Assembly: GCA_023375785.1 (NCBI GenBank)
Contig: SZWC01001570.1
Location: 163,837-227,836 of the forward strand
Direction: 5' to 3'
Length of the DNA: 64,000 bases
From: Penium margaritaceum
Taxonomy: Eukaryota > Streptophyta > Zygnematophyceae > Desmidiales > Peniaceae
A model generated the notes under the pieces. It made no database searches. It saw only the letters and a list, made by a program, of their open reading frames with translations, and was not told the origin of the DNA. Below are positions 1 through 10,109 of this stretch, one piece after another; within the stretch, counting starts at the first letter, position 1; every line of letters begins with the position of its first letter. Position numbers and translations under genes: made by a program.

Positions 1-610
1 TGGCCTCGTTTTGCATGTACTCAGATTCTTCCGTAGACATTAGGTCATTCTCCTTTCAACCATCCATGACGGTGATGATTGGGCTCCCGCTCTCTTGTAG
101 CTCCATGAGGATCATGACCTTCATCTTTTCTTCAAGGTCCGAGTTCATTTGGTGAGCCTTGCCAAGGAGTCTTTCAAACTCATGTAAGAAATCAGGGATG
201 GACTCTCCCTCATTCACCTGCATGCTAATTAGCCGTTGTAGGTCGAATAATCTTTTTGCGAGGGAGGTGGACTGGTGCACATGCTCGACCTTGGCTCAAG
301 CATCCGAAGCCAGTGTGTACCCCTCAATGATGGGAACATACCTCTTGGCTATCGTGTTGCTAAGGAATGACATGACAACATCATTTTAATCCATCCATGC
401 CTCATGCTCGGGTGTGCCCTCCGCCGGAACCTGCTCCTCTCCTTTCATTAGCTTAATGAAGCCGCACACTTTCATCTCCTGCTCAAACTACCGTCTCCAA
501 TGGGGGAAGTCAATCACCTCGAAAGAAAAGATTCCTCCCAAGGGTCCAAGACCTTGCGGCAGTGAGGTAGTACTCACGATTGCTTCAGTGGTCTGCCCTG
601 TGGCAGCCAT
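1..610 (-). pseudogene. Ty1/copia gag fragment, element 0 (cut by window edge)
   Basis: N-terminal part of a copia Gag (UBN2 / gag-polypeptide type), read on the minus strand from an ATG at 608-610. The protein shows the family features in order: a divergent N-terminus, then the helix-rich stretch with VHQSTSLAKRLFDLQRL, then a segment ending SPIITVMDG. In-frame stops interrupt it near 500 (TAG), near 390 (TAA) and at 56-58 (TGA, where relatives have Trp). Past the last stop the frame stays sensible to the window edge, so the zinc knuckle, protease and pol lie outside. The protein resembles the gag of element D more than that of A or C. Non-functional remnant. Confidence 0.75.
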
Positions 611-1041
611 TGTTGATTCAAGGACTGCCGTGCGGCAGCTCCCACTGCTCCTGATGGGTCAACCATTTTTTCTGACCTTATCTGCTTCCAGCGTCTCTGC
701 TGCGTTGAGGGCAATGTAAGCTGATGTTAGCTGATGTCTGATACCGGGTTTAGGATGCAGATCCGTCGCTTACCCCTCCGGCCAATATTCACCTGCAGAA
801 AAAGAAAACAACGCACACCAGCACACCCATGGTCTTGCCTCCAAGGGCAGAGCTTGTCCTCGTTGGAACCCAAGGGTTGTGCCTCCACGGGTAAAGCTTG
901 TCCTTGGTCCCTGTGTGTTGAGTGCGAACCCAGCCATTGGAGCTGATGAAGCAGATGACGCTCATGGAGCTGACGGAGCTGACATGAAGACTTGGAGGGA
1001 GCCACCAAAGTTGAGCAAAGCATGCGTTACAACTGGTTAGT
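611..1041 (-). other. 5' leader of element 0
   Basis: Untranslated leader between the primer binding site and the gag ATG, about 430 bases, much longer than the roughly 50 bases in element A. It carries several copies of a GCTGATG-like word (plus strand, for example 720-735 and 940-985). Leaders of elements B and D have similar words. No coding function is evident. Confidence 0.5.
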
Positions 1042-1056
1042 GTGGGCCCATAACCC
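1042..1056 (-). promoter_or_regulatory. Primer binding site, element 0
   Basis: The plus strand reads GTGGGCCCATAACCC, identical to nucleotides 27-41 (anticodon arm) of plant initiator methionine tRNA. The minus-strand element RNA would therefore be complementary to an internal tRNA segment, as known for Drosophila copia and yeast Ty5, which prime from a cleaved half-tRNA. It sits two bases from the LTR edge, where a primer site should be. Confidence 0.75.
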
Positions 1057-1058
1057 TT

Positions 1059-1262
1059 TGTAAACCAGCTTGAGGCAATCCGACTAGAGAATAGGGCCAA
1101 CACAATAGCACCTACCATCCGCTCCTTGCATTTCAACTAGGAGAATATATCATCCTCAGGATTTCAGTTCCACAATGAGCAGCCCCTAGGCAATCACTTG
1201 CTAGCGACTGTCTCCACTTCATCTTGGTCACTGTTGTGCAAGATGCTAGTCAGAAACTAACT
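1059..1262 (-). mobile_element. Truncated 5' LTR of element 0
   Basis: The sequence beyond the primer site starts TGTAAACC on the plus strand, as expected for the terminal TG of an LTR on a minus-strand element. It runs about 200 bp before the 20-bp minisatellite begins without a recognisable other LTR end, so the LTR seems cut by the array. No second LTR lies in the window to confirm it. Confidence 0.5.
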
Positions 1263-1267
1263 CCTGG

Positions 1268-4024
1268 GGAGAAAGGTGAAGCAAGCCAGGGAAAGGTGGA
1301 GCAAGCCAGAGAACAGTAAAGCAAGCCAGAGAATGGTGGAGCAAGCCAGAGAGAAAGAAAAACAAGACAGAGAAAGGTGAAGCAATCCACAGAATGGTGG
1401 AGCAAGCCAGATAAAGGTAGAGCCAGCAAGAGAAAGGTGGAGCAAGCCAACAACATTTGGAGCAAGCCGGAGAACGGTGGAGCAAGTCAGAGAACGGTAG
1501 AGCAAGCCAGAGCAAGGTGGAGCGAACCAGGGAAAGGTGGAGTAAGCCAGAGAATGGTGGAGCAAGCCAGAGAAGGGTGGATTAATCAAAAGAAAAATGG
1601 AGCAAGCCAAAGAAAGATGGAGCTAGCCAGAGAAACGTGGAGCAAGCCAGAGCAAGGTGAAGCAAGCTAGAGAAAAAGGTGGAGCAAGGCAAGGAAAGGT
1701 GGAGCAAGCCAGAGACAGGTGGAGCAAGCAAGAGAACGGTGGAGCAAGCCAGAAGAAGGTGGACCAGGTCAGAGAACGGTGGAGCAAGCTATGGAAAGGT
1801 GGAGCAAGCCAGAGAAAGGTGGGGCAAGCCAGGGAAAGGTAGAACGATCCAGAGAAAGATGGAGCAAGCCAGAAAAGGTGGAGCAAGCAAGAGAAGAGTA
1901 AAGCAAGCCAGATAATGGTTGAGTAAGCTAGAGAACAGTGAAGCAAGCCAGAGAACGGTGGACCAAGCCAGAGAAAGGTGGAGCAAGCTATAAAAAGGTG
2001 GAGCGAGCCAGAAAAAGGTGGAGCAAGCCAGGGAAAGGTGGAGCAAGCCGAAGAAAGGTAGAGCAAGCCAGAGAATGGTGGAGGAAGCCAAAGAAAGGTG
2101 GAACAAGCCAAGGAAAGGTGGAGAAAGCCAGAGAAAGGAGGAGCAAGCCAGGGAAAGGTGGAGCAAGCCGAAGAAAGGTAGAGCAAGCCAGAGAATGGTG
2201 GAGGAAGCCAAAGAAAGGTGGAACAAGCCAAGGAAAGGTGGAGAAAGCCAGAGAAAGGAGGAGCAAGCCAGAGAAAGATGGACCAAGGCAGAGAAAGGTA
2301 GAGCAAGCCACAGAACAGTGGAGCAAGCCAGGGAATCGTGGAGCAAGCAAGAGAAAGGTGGAACAAGCCACGGAAAGGTGGAGCAAGGCAGAGAAAGGTA
2401 GAGCAAGCCACAGAACAGTGGAGCAAGCCAGGGAATCGTGGAGCAAGCAAGAGAAAGGTGGAACAAGCCACGGAAAGGTGGAGCAAGGCAGAGAAAGGTG
2501 GAGCAAGCCATAGAAAGGTGGAGCAAGTCACAGAAAGGTGCAACAGGCCAGAGGAGGGTGGAGGAAGCCAAGGAAAAGTGGGAGCAAGCCAGAAAAAAGT
2601 GGAGCAAATCAGAGAACGGTAAAGCAAGCGAGAAAAAGGTGGACCAAGTGTGATAACAGTGGATCAAGCGAGGGAAAGGTGGAGCAAGCCAGAGAAAGGT
2701 GGAGCAAGCCAGGGAAAGGTGGAACAAGCCAGAGAAAGGTGGAGCAACCCAGAGAAAGGTGGAGCAAGCCACAGAAAGGTGGAGCAAAGTAGAGAACGGT
2801 GGAGCAAGCCAGAGAAAGGTGGAGCTAGCCAGAGAAAGGTGGAGCAAACCAGAGAAAGTTCAGGCAATCCAGGGAAAGGTGGAGGAAGCCAGAGAAAGGT
2901 GGAGCAAGCAGGGGAATGTAAAGAAATCCAGAGAAAGATGGAGCAGGACAGGGAAAGGTGGAGCAGGCCAGAGAACAGTGGAGCAGACCAGAGAACCATA
3001 AAGAACGCCAGAGAAAGGTGGAGCAAGCAGGGGAATGTAAAGAAATCCAGAGAAAGATGGAGCAGGACAGGGAAAGGTGGAGCAGGCCAGAGAACAGTGG
3101 AGCAGACCAGAGAACCATAAAGAACGCCAGAGAAAGGTGGAGCAAGCCAGAGAAAGGTGGAGTAAGACAGGGAAAGGTGGAGCAAGCCAGAGAAAGGTGG
3201 AGCAAGCTAGGGAAAGGTGGAGCAAGCCAGAGATTGGTGGGGTAAGCCAGTGAAAGGCGGAGCAAGCCAGAGAAAGATGCAGCAAGCCTGAGAACGGTGG
3301 AGCAAGGCAGGGAACAGTGGAGCAAGCTAGAGAAAGGTGGAGCAAGCTTGATAAATCTGGAACAAGCCAGAGAAAGGTGGAGCAAGCCAGAGAACGGTGG
3401 AGCAAGCCAGAGAATGGTGGAGTAAGCCAGAGAATGGTCGAGCAAGCCAGAGAATAATGAAGCAAGCCAAAGAAAGGTGGAGCAAGATAGAGAAATGTGG
3501 AGCAAGCCAGAGAATGGTGGAGTAAGCCAGAGAATGGTCGAGCAAGCCAGAGAATAATGAAGCAAGCCAAAGAAAGGTGGAGCAAGATAGAGAAATGTGG
3601 AGCAAGCGAGAGAATAGTGGAGCAATCTGGAGAAAGGCAGAGCAAGCAAGAGAAAGGTCGAGCAAGCCAGAGAAAGTTGGAGCAAGCCCATGAAAGGTGG
3701 AGCAAGCCAGGGAAAGGTGGAGTGAGCCGGAGAACGGTGGAGTAAGCCAGAGGATGGTGGAGTAAACCAAAGAAAGGAAGAGCAAGCCACATGAAGGTGA
3801 AGCAAACCAAAGAATGGAAGAGCAAGCCAAAGAAAGGTGTCGCAAGCCAAAGAATGGTGGAGTCAGCCAGAAAATAATAGGGCAATCCAGAGAAAGGTGG
3901 AGCAAGCAAGGGAAAGTTGGAGCAAGGAAGACAATGGTGGAGCAAGCGAGATAAAGGTGGAGCAAGTCAGAGAACAGTGGAGCAAGCCAGAATAAGGTGG
4001 AGCAAGCCAGAGAAATGTGCAGTA
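1268..4024. repeat. 20-bp minisatellite array, block 1
   Basis: Head-to-tail tandem copies of GGAGCAAGCCAGAGAAAGGT, about 138 units with substitutions and a few 19-base units. About 80 percent of bases on the plus strand are purines. The unit has no stop codon in any frame on either strand, so long spurious ORFs run through it. Internal exact two-copy duplications occur, for example 2301-2399 repeated at 2401-2499 (five units) and about 2021-2150 repeated 120 bases later. Block 1 ends abruptly at the 3' LTR of element A. Confidence 0.97.
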
Positions 4025-5111
4025 TGTTGGCACTAGTGGATTTAGAGGCACCCTCAAGGATGCCTAGCTCTCACTGCTACACGCTATCAATGTTTGGGCA
4101 GCCAATGGACACCAATGGTGAAGAGTGTGGAGCACAAGGATCACGGTTGTGAGTGGGCAGAACACGTCGCATTCAGTAGATCTGAATTGAAACAAGTTTT
4201 TGTTAGTTAGCATAGTGAGATTATATCTGATACTTATAGCTTGTGACCTAAGCTTTCAAACGCATCCAAGCACGCCCAAAACGCAGCAGTAAAGCCCCTG
4301 CTACGGCCGTCGAAGTAACCCTTGGTGGAGCCGCCCACCTTGCCTTGCACGCTAGGCAATGGGAGGCGCTTCGACGATGACCCGTCGAAGCGCCTTTCCT
4401 CGCCCAGAAGTCAAGGAGAAGTTCACCCTGGTCAAGGAGAGTCTAGTGGTTGCNTTTGGGCAGCCAATGGACACCAATGGTGAAGAGTGTGGAGCACAAG
4501 GATCACGGTTGTGAGTGGGCAGAACACGTCGCATTCAGTAGATCTGAATTGAAACAAGTTTTTGTTAGTTAGCATAGTGAGATTATATCTGATACTTATA
4601 GCTTGTGACCTAGGCTTTCAAACGCATCCAAGCACGCCGAAAACGCAGCAGTAAAGCCCCTGCTACGGCCGTCGAAGTAACCCTTGGTGGAGCCGCCCAC
4701 CTTGCCTTGCACGCTAGGCAATGGGAGGCACTTCGACGATGACCCGTCGAAGCGCCTTTCCTCGCCCAGAAGTCAAGGAGAAGTTCACCCTGGTCAAGGA
4801 GAGTCTAGTGGTTGCTTTCTTTATGGCCCTGGTGCATTTGGGGGTCGTTGGAGACGAATTCAGATCATTGTTGGTGGATTATCCCGCCACCCATGGCGGG
4901 TACCAGATTCCACCCCCCCCAACACCCGAATTTTGGGCTAGGCCAACTTTCTGAATACTCACTCAACTTGAGCAATTCAAAGCTCGATCCTGCATGGAAA
5001 AATCCAAGGAATCCAAATCTAAAGTCAGATCAGGTGTTCGACCACTCCTCACTGGTCGAACCAGGGAGTATGATCAACGTCACTCATGGTAAGGGGCACA
5101 CCATGTCAACA
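4025..5111 (-). mobile_element. 3' LTR of element A (contains an internal duplication)
   Basis: Left LTR, TGTTGG to CAACA. It is 1,087 bp against 725 bp for the partner LTR. The excess of exactly 362 bp is a tandem duplication whose copies are joined at a single N (4454). Removing one copy gives 725 bp, equal to the right LTR. On the minus strand it carries a TATA-like TATAAG. Confidence 0.92.
4093..4816. other. N-joined tandem duplication, probable assembly artefact
   Basis: Bases 4093-4453 recur almost exactly at 4455-4815, offset 362, with a lone N at 4454 between them. The same arrangement (lone N, second copy following) occurs at 33977, in unrelated sequence. Two contig ends that overlapped but were joined without merging would explain both. 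Confidence 0.8.
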
Positions 5112-5122
5112 ATCTCCCCCTT
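5112..5122 (-). promoter_or_regulatory. Polypurine tract, element A
   Basis: On the minus strand AAGGGGGAGAT lies directly before the TGTT start of the 3' LTR. This is where plus-strand DNA synthesis would be primed. Element C has the identical tract at 24471-24481. Confidence 0.85.
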
Positions 5123-5164
5123 GCACCGTAACCTTGATGCCCTTTCCTTGGGACCTGTAGCATT

Positions 5165-6829
5165 TTAATCCTCACGGCGCAGACTGAGCTCCATGCAGCT
5201 CGTGTTGTGCCTGTCCTTTGGCTGTGCCTTGGTCATGGCATCGGCGAGCATGCGCTTAGTACCACAATGCACAATAGCCGCATCTCCCTTCGCCGCCAAG
5301 TCCCGCGCGTAGTGATGCCGGATCTCAATGTGCTTGGTCCTCCTGTGCAAAACTGGGTTCTAGGTGAGGCTGATGGCACTTATGTTCTCGACGTTGAGTA
5401 CCGTTGGTTTCCTTTGTGGCATGCCGATGTCCTTTAGCAGCCGCCGCAGCCACACCGCCTCCTTTGCGGCTTCCACGAGCGCGATGTACTCCGCTTCAGT
5501 GCTGGACAGTGCCACACAGTCCTGCTTCCTACTTGTCCATGAAACTGCTGCACCACCAAGTACAAACACGTATCCCGACGTTGATTTTCTTTCATCCACA
5601 TCACCAGCCCAGTCGGCATCGGAGTAGCCAACCAACTCAAGGGAGTCGTCACACGCTCGACCTCCAAACACGAGCCATGATTGTTTTGTCGCCTTGAGAT
5701 AGCGGAGGATCCGCTTCACCGCTTGCCAATGCAGCGGCCCGGGGTTAGCGACATAGTGACTCACTTGGCCTTCCGCGAAGGCCAGGTCGGGCCACGTCAT
5801 TACCATGGCGTACATGACGCTCCCCACCGCGGACTGGTATGGCACATCTGCCATCTCCTCCTTCTCCTCGTCCGTGCTCAGGTCCATGCTCGAGCTCAGG
5901 TCACATGTGGTATTCATGGGTGTGCCGATGGGGTTGCACTCCTCCATGTTGTAGCGGCGGAGTACCTCTTGCACATACTTTGCCTGCCCCATCTCGAGTG
6001 TGCGTGCCGTGTGGTCCCTCTTGATGGCGACGCCGAGGTAGTACTCAAGCTCGCCCATGTCGGTCATTTTGAACCGACTGCCCAGCTGCCGCTTCAGGTT
6101 CACAAACTCCTCCATGTCCGATGAGACAAGGATGAGGTCATCCACGTAAAGGATCACGATCTGGTGCAACCCCGGCTGCTTTCGCATGTACACGCTGTGA
6201 TCCGCCTCGCAGCGCTTGAAGCCAAGCTCGGCCATGAAGCTGTCCATTTTCAGGTACCACATGAGTGGCGCTTGCTTCAGCCCGTAGAGCGCCTTGCAAA
6301 GCCAGCACACCTTCCCCGGCGGCGCGTCCACCCCTTCCGGCACCTCCATGTAGACCTCCTTGTCCAGGTCGTCGTTGAGAAATGCAGTTTTCACATCTAT
6401 TTGATGGACTTGTTAGTCGCGCGCCGTCGCTACCAAGAAGATGGAGCGGATGGAGGCAAACTTCGCCATCGGTGCAAAGGTTTCATCATAGTGTTCACCC
6501 TTTTGCTGGGCGTACCCATTCGCGACCAGCCGCGTCTTGTACCGCTCCACATTCCCCTACTTGGTGAGCTTCTTCTTGAAGATCCACTTGGAGCCGATGA
6601 TTTTCGCGCCCTCCGGCCTGTCAATCAGCTGCCAAGTGCCTTTCTCTTCGTGGGAGGAGAGCTCTGATTTTATACCTCCTTCCCACTTAGCCCCATCCTT
6701 CCACTGCAACGCCTCCTTGACGGTCTCGGGCTTCTCTTACGCAAAGAACGCTTGAGCGAGCCCGGTCCAGATGCCCTCCGTGACATCGTGCCTCTTTGCC
6801 GTCCTTGCGCGTCTGCTTCTCCGGGGCTG
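5165..6829 (-). pseudogene. Element A reverse transcriptase and RNase H
   Basis: C-terminal half of the element A polyprotein. RT begins near the KWIFKKK region (about 6570), has the first catalytic Asp in IDVKTAFLN (near 6400) and an intact YVDD at 6137-6148. RNase H follows with YSDADWAGD, KSTSGY, SSTEAEY and the terminal RRTKHIEIRHHY. The frame is the one used by gag and integrase. Stops fall in the linker and RT (including before EKPET, after KKKLTK and after TARD) and at 5360-5362. The protein ends at a natural stop at 5165. A poly-Gln linker encoded by a CAG run (about 6838-6885) joins integrase to RT. Confidence 0.9.
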
Positions 6830-8047
6830 CTACTGTTGAGGCTGCTGCTGCTGCTGCTGCTGTCGCTGCTGCTGCTGGTGCTGCCCTCTCGCGGTGCCAC
6901 TCACACCGCTGGCCTGCTCCCCATCTCTCACGGACCATGGAGATGCGGGCTCACTCCCCGCCTCCTCGTTCAGCTCCACTGCTGCTGGCGCTTTGGACTC
7001 ATTATCCGACTCGGCTGAATGCAAATCAGCTGCTCCAACATCACCCGGATGGTTTTCGCCGGCTGGAGCCGATGGGACGTCACCCTCTTTTGCGTCCTCC
7101 ATCGTCTCCCCCTCGAGGAGTGGCAGCCACTCCCCCCACTTGGAGAGACCCATGTCCTTGTCCGTCCAACGACTGTCCTCGTCAAACGTGACGTCGTGAC
7201 TCTTCACAATCTGCTGCCTCCGCAGGTCAAAGAGCCGGTACGCCTTGCTCCTGCTCTCGTACCCGACGAAGATGCACTGGCGAGTCCGCGGGTGCAGCTT
7301 GCCCCGCCCCTCCCGTGCCTGCACAACAGCATACGCAACACAACCAAACGTGCGGAGGTGTGCCACAGTTGGCTTCCTCCCGCTCCACACTTCTTGTGGC
7401 GTCTTCCACACCTTCGACTCCACATCCCTTAGCGGCTTCGTCGGCATCAGGTTCATGATGTACGCCGCTGTCCATGCCGCCTCGCCCCAGTACCGCTGCG
7501 GGAGGCCGGCATCGCTCAACATGGACCGGACCATGTCGAGGATGGTGCGGTTCACCCTCTTGGCAACGCCGTTCCGTTACGGAGAGTGTGGCGTAGTTTT
7601 CTGCCACGCGATCCCCTTGCTCTTCATCCATGCCGATTAGCCCTCGTACTCGCCACCGTTGTCGCTTCGGAACGCCTTCACCTTCAAGCCTGTTTGCCGC
7701 TCCACTGCCGCCACAAACTCTTGCATACAATTCAGGACATCACTCTTCCTCTTGATGATATAGAGGTAGAGCTTGCGGCTGTGGTCGTTGATGAAGGTGA
7801 CGAATTAGCGAGCGCCCCCGATGGAGCTCTCGAATGGTCCACACACGTCACTGTGGACCACCTCCAACTTCGCCGATGCACTCGTCCCTTTGCCATCAAA
7901 CGGCTACCGTGTCGCCTTGCCCACCGCGCATGGCTTGCACATGGCATTCTTGGCTGCATCGAGGCCCTTGACCTTAAGGCCCCGCTCCACTTCCTTCTTC
8001 GCGATGTCCCTCACAGTTGAGGGAGCGATGTGACCTAGGCGGCGGTG
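6830..8047 (-). pseudogene. Element A integrase
   Basis: Retroviral-type integrase (rve) in the same frame as gag. The zinc-binding HHCC part starts at HRRLGHIAPSTV just after a TGA at 8048-8050 and contains CKPCAVGKATR. The core has the first Asp (HSDVCGP) and second Asp (SDNGGEY). The third catalytic residue, normally Glu in VAER, is Lys (VAKRVN). Further stops occur in TR*PF, AR*F, EG*SA and SP*RN. The conserved tail with TPQEVWSGRKPTVAHLRTFG is present. Enzymatically dead as it stands. Confidence 0.9.
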
Positions 8048-9316
8048 TCATAGGTCCATATTTCCTTCATCCTTTGTCACGAGGTTGACGGCGTCAGTCC
8101 TTACTGCATCGGCAAGGACCTTGGTGCGAAGAAGGTACAGGTCCTCCTCCCTCTTGCCACATGCAATCACCTCGCCATCTCCCTCCTTTCGGATGATAGC
8201 CTCTTTCTTGTTGAAGAGTACCTCAAGCCCCTTGTTGGTAAGGTGGCTCACTGACAGCAGGTTTGCCCCAAAGTTGAGCATGTGGAGCATGTTGTAGATG
8301 GTGCACGGAATGATTTTACTGTTCACCACCGACTCAAAGCGTACATTGCCTTTGTACGCAGCCAACTCTGTTTTGCCGTTGGCCACTTTTATGCGCCGCT
8401 CGGTGGCGTCGTAGGTGACGAACGCCACCCGGTTGCATTGTGTGTGGCAGCCTGATCCGGAGTCGATCACCATGAATTCTGGATGTGTCAAGTCGGTAGA
8501 TTCCCTGGCCATCATGGCTTGGGAGTCCTTCTTCCCACCCTTCCTGGGCTGGTCCGACTTCTTGTTGGGAGAATCGCATGCGTAGTGGCCTTGTTTGCCA
8601 CAATTGTAGCACTCCCCCTTGATGTCACCTTTCTTGGTGTCCTGCTTGGCACCCTTCCCCTTCTTGCCTCCCCCTCCACCTTGAGGGCAGACGGCATAGG
8701 CGGAACTTGATGTTGCCCCGCTCTCTCTCCCACCACGCCGCATCCATTCGTTGCGGACGTACTCAGCAACCTTCGGGTACTTCAGCTCATCGGCGGACCA
8801 GCCGCCTATGACAGTGATCATGGGACTCCAACTGTCAGGCAAGGCAAGAAGGAGGATCATAGCTTGCAGCTGAGGGTCGACCTTCCATCCGGTGGCTACG
8901 CACTCAGCAGTAAGGGACTCAATCTGCTACAGGATCTCCATGATGTCGTCGCCTTCGTTGGCTCGGATGGTGATGAGCCTCTTGAAGATGAAGAGCTGGT
9001 TAACAAGGTTGGTGGACTGGTAGATGGTGCAGAGTTTCTTCCAGGCCTCCGCGTCCTCCGTGCATCCTTGAACCAGGGCGCGCTGCGGCGGAGCTAGCGC
9101 TAACACCAACAATGCAAGCGCCTTCTTGTTGCGCTTCTTGAACTTGTCCACTTCCTCCGGCGTCGCGGTATCCGGAGGCGCGGTCTCTTCACCGTTGACC
9201 AGCTCAAGCAGACCCTTGTCATCGAGGTAGACCTAAAACTGCCACCTCCACAAGGGGAAGCCGTTTCCATCAAACTTGGAGACGGCACCGATGCTCTCTT
9301 GCTCGGTTGTTCCCAT
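8048..9316 (-). pseudogene. Element A gag and protease
   Basis: Start chosen at the ATG at 9314-9316, about 50 bases past the primer site, giving MGTTEQES, parallel to MVTSEQES in element C. Gag shows LWRWQF, IYQSTNLVNQLFIF and VAEYVRNEWMRRGGRE. The zinc knuckle at 8570-8611 reads CYNCGKQGHYACDS, so the final Cys of CX2CX4HX4C is Ser. Protease follows with the active-site IDSGSG and the NFGANLLSVS motif. Stops occur at 9233-9235 (GAG in C, TAG here), after IMEIL, and at the end (TGA for the usual Trp before HRR). No frameshift separates gag from pol, as usual for plant copia. Confidence 0.9.
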
Positions 9317-9366
9317 GGCGCGTGGCGATAGCGTGAAAGATCAGGAGCTAGGATCCTTCTAGGCAC

Positions 9367-9381
9367 GTGGGCCCATAACCC
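9367..9381 (-). promoter_or_regulatory. Primer binding site, element A
   Basis: The plus strand GTGGGCCCATAACCC equals nucleotides 27-41 of plant initiator tRNA-Met, three bases from the LTR boundary at 9385. The pairing is with the anticodon arm, not with the CCA end. Confidence 0.85.
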
Positions 9382-9384
9382 TTT

Positions 9385-10109
9385 TGTTGGAACTAGTGGG
9401 TGTAGAGGCACCCTCAAGGATGCCTAGATCTCACTTCTAAACGCTACCAATGTTTGGGTAGCCAATGGACACCAATGGTGAAGAGTGTGGAGCACAAGGA
9501 TCACGGTTGTGAGTGGACAGAGCACGTCGCATTCAGTAGATCTAAATTGAAACACTTCTTTGATAGTTAGCATAGTGAGATTACATCAGATCCTTATAGC
9601 CTGTGACCTAAGCTTTCCAACGCATCCAAGAATGCCCAAAACGGAGCAGTAGAGCCCTTGCTACGGCCGTTGAAGTAACCCTTGGTGGAGCCGCCCACCT
9701 TGTCTTGCACGCTAGGCAATGGGAGGCGCTTCGACGATGACCCGTCGAAGCGCCTTTCCTCGCCCAGAAGTCAAGGAGAAGTTCACCCTGGTCAAGGAGA
9801 GTCTAGTGGTTGCTTTCTTTATGGCCCTGGTGCATTTGGGGGTCGTTGGAGACGAACTCAGATCACTGGTGGTGGATTATCCCGCCACCCATGGCGGGTA
9901 CCAGATTCCACCCCCCCCAACACCCGAATTTTGGGCTAGGCCAACTTTCTGAATACTCACTCAACTTGAGCAATTCAAAGCTCGATCCTGCATGGAAAAA
10001 TCCAAGGAATCCAAATCTAAAGTCAGATCAGGTGTTCGACCACTCCTCAGTGGTCGAACCGGGGAGTACGATCAATGGCACTCATGGCAAGGGGTACACC
10101 ATGCCAACA
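9385..10109 (-). mobile_element. 5' LTR of element A
   Basis: 725-bp LTR, TGTTGGAACTAG to CCAACA. On the minus (sense) strand a TATAAG box lies at 9593-9598, about 210 bases before the LTR end. Two perfect inverted repeats lie inside: 12-base arms at 9725-9736 and 9743-9754, and 11-base arms at 10034-10044 and 10049-10059. The LTR abuts the minisatellite at 10110. Confidence 0.93.

Larger units (their letters stand above)
4025..10109 (-). mobile_element. Ty1/copia LTR retrotransposon, element A
   Basis: Complete copia-type element on the minus strand, inserted in the 20-bp minisatellite. Right to left it has a 5' LTR (9385-10109), primer site, gag-protease-integrase-RT-RNase H polyprotein (copia order), polypurine tract and a 3' LTR (4025-5111). 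LTRs start TGTTGG and end CCAACA or CAACA. Flanks are cagta (4020-4024) and gagca (10110-10114), which match the same phase of the minisatellite unit and are best read as a decayed 5-bp target duplication. The polyprotein has about a dozen stops, so the copy is not autonomous. Confidence 0.95.

Noticed and set aside
5681-7432. Plus-strand open frames across element A (for example 5681-6124 and 7019-7432)
   Set aside because: They are antisense shadows of the RT and integrase frame on the minus strand, which carries the recognisable motifs.
5165-9316. Stops in element A explained purely by cytosine deamination
   Set aside because: Several stops need transversions, for example GAG in C against TAG in A at 9235, so deamination alone does not account for them.
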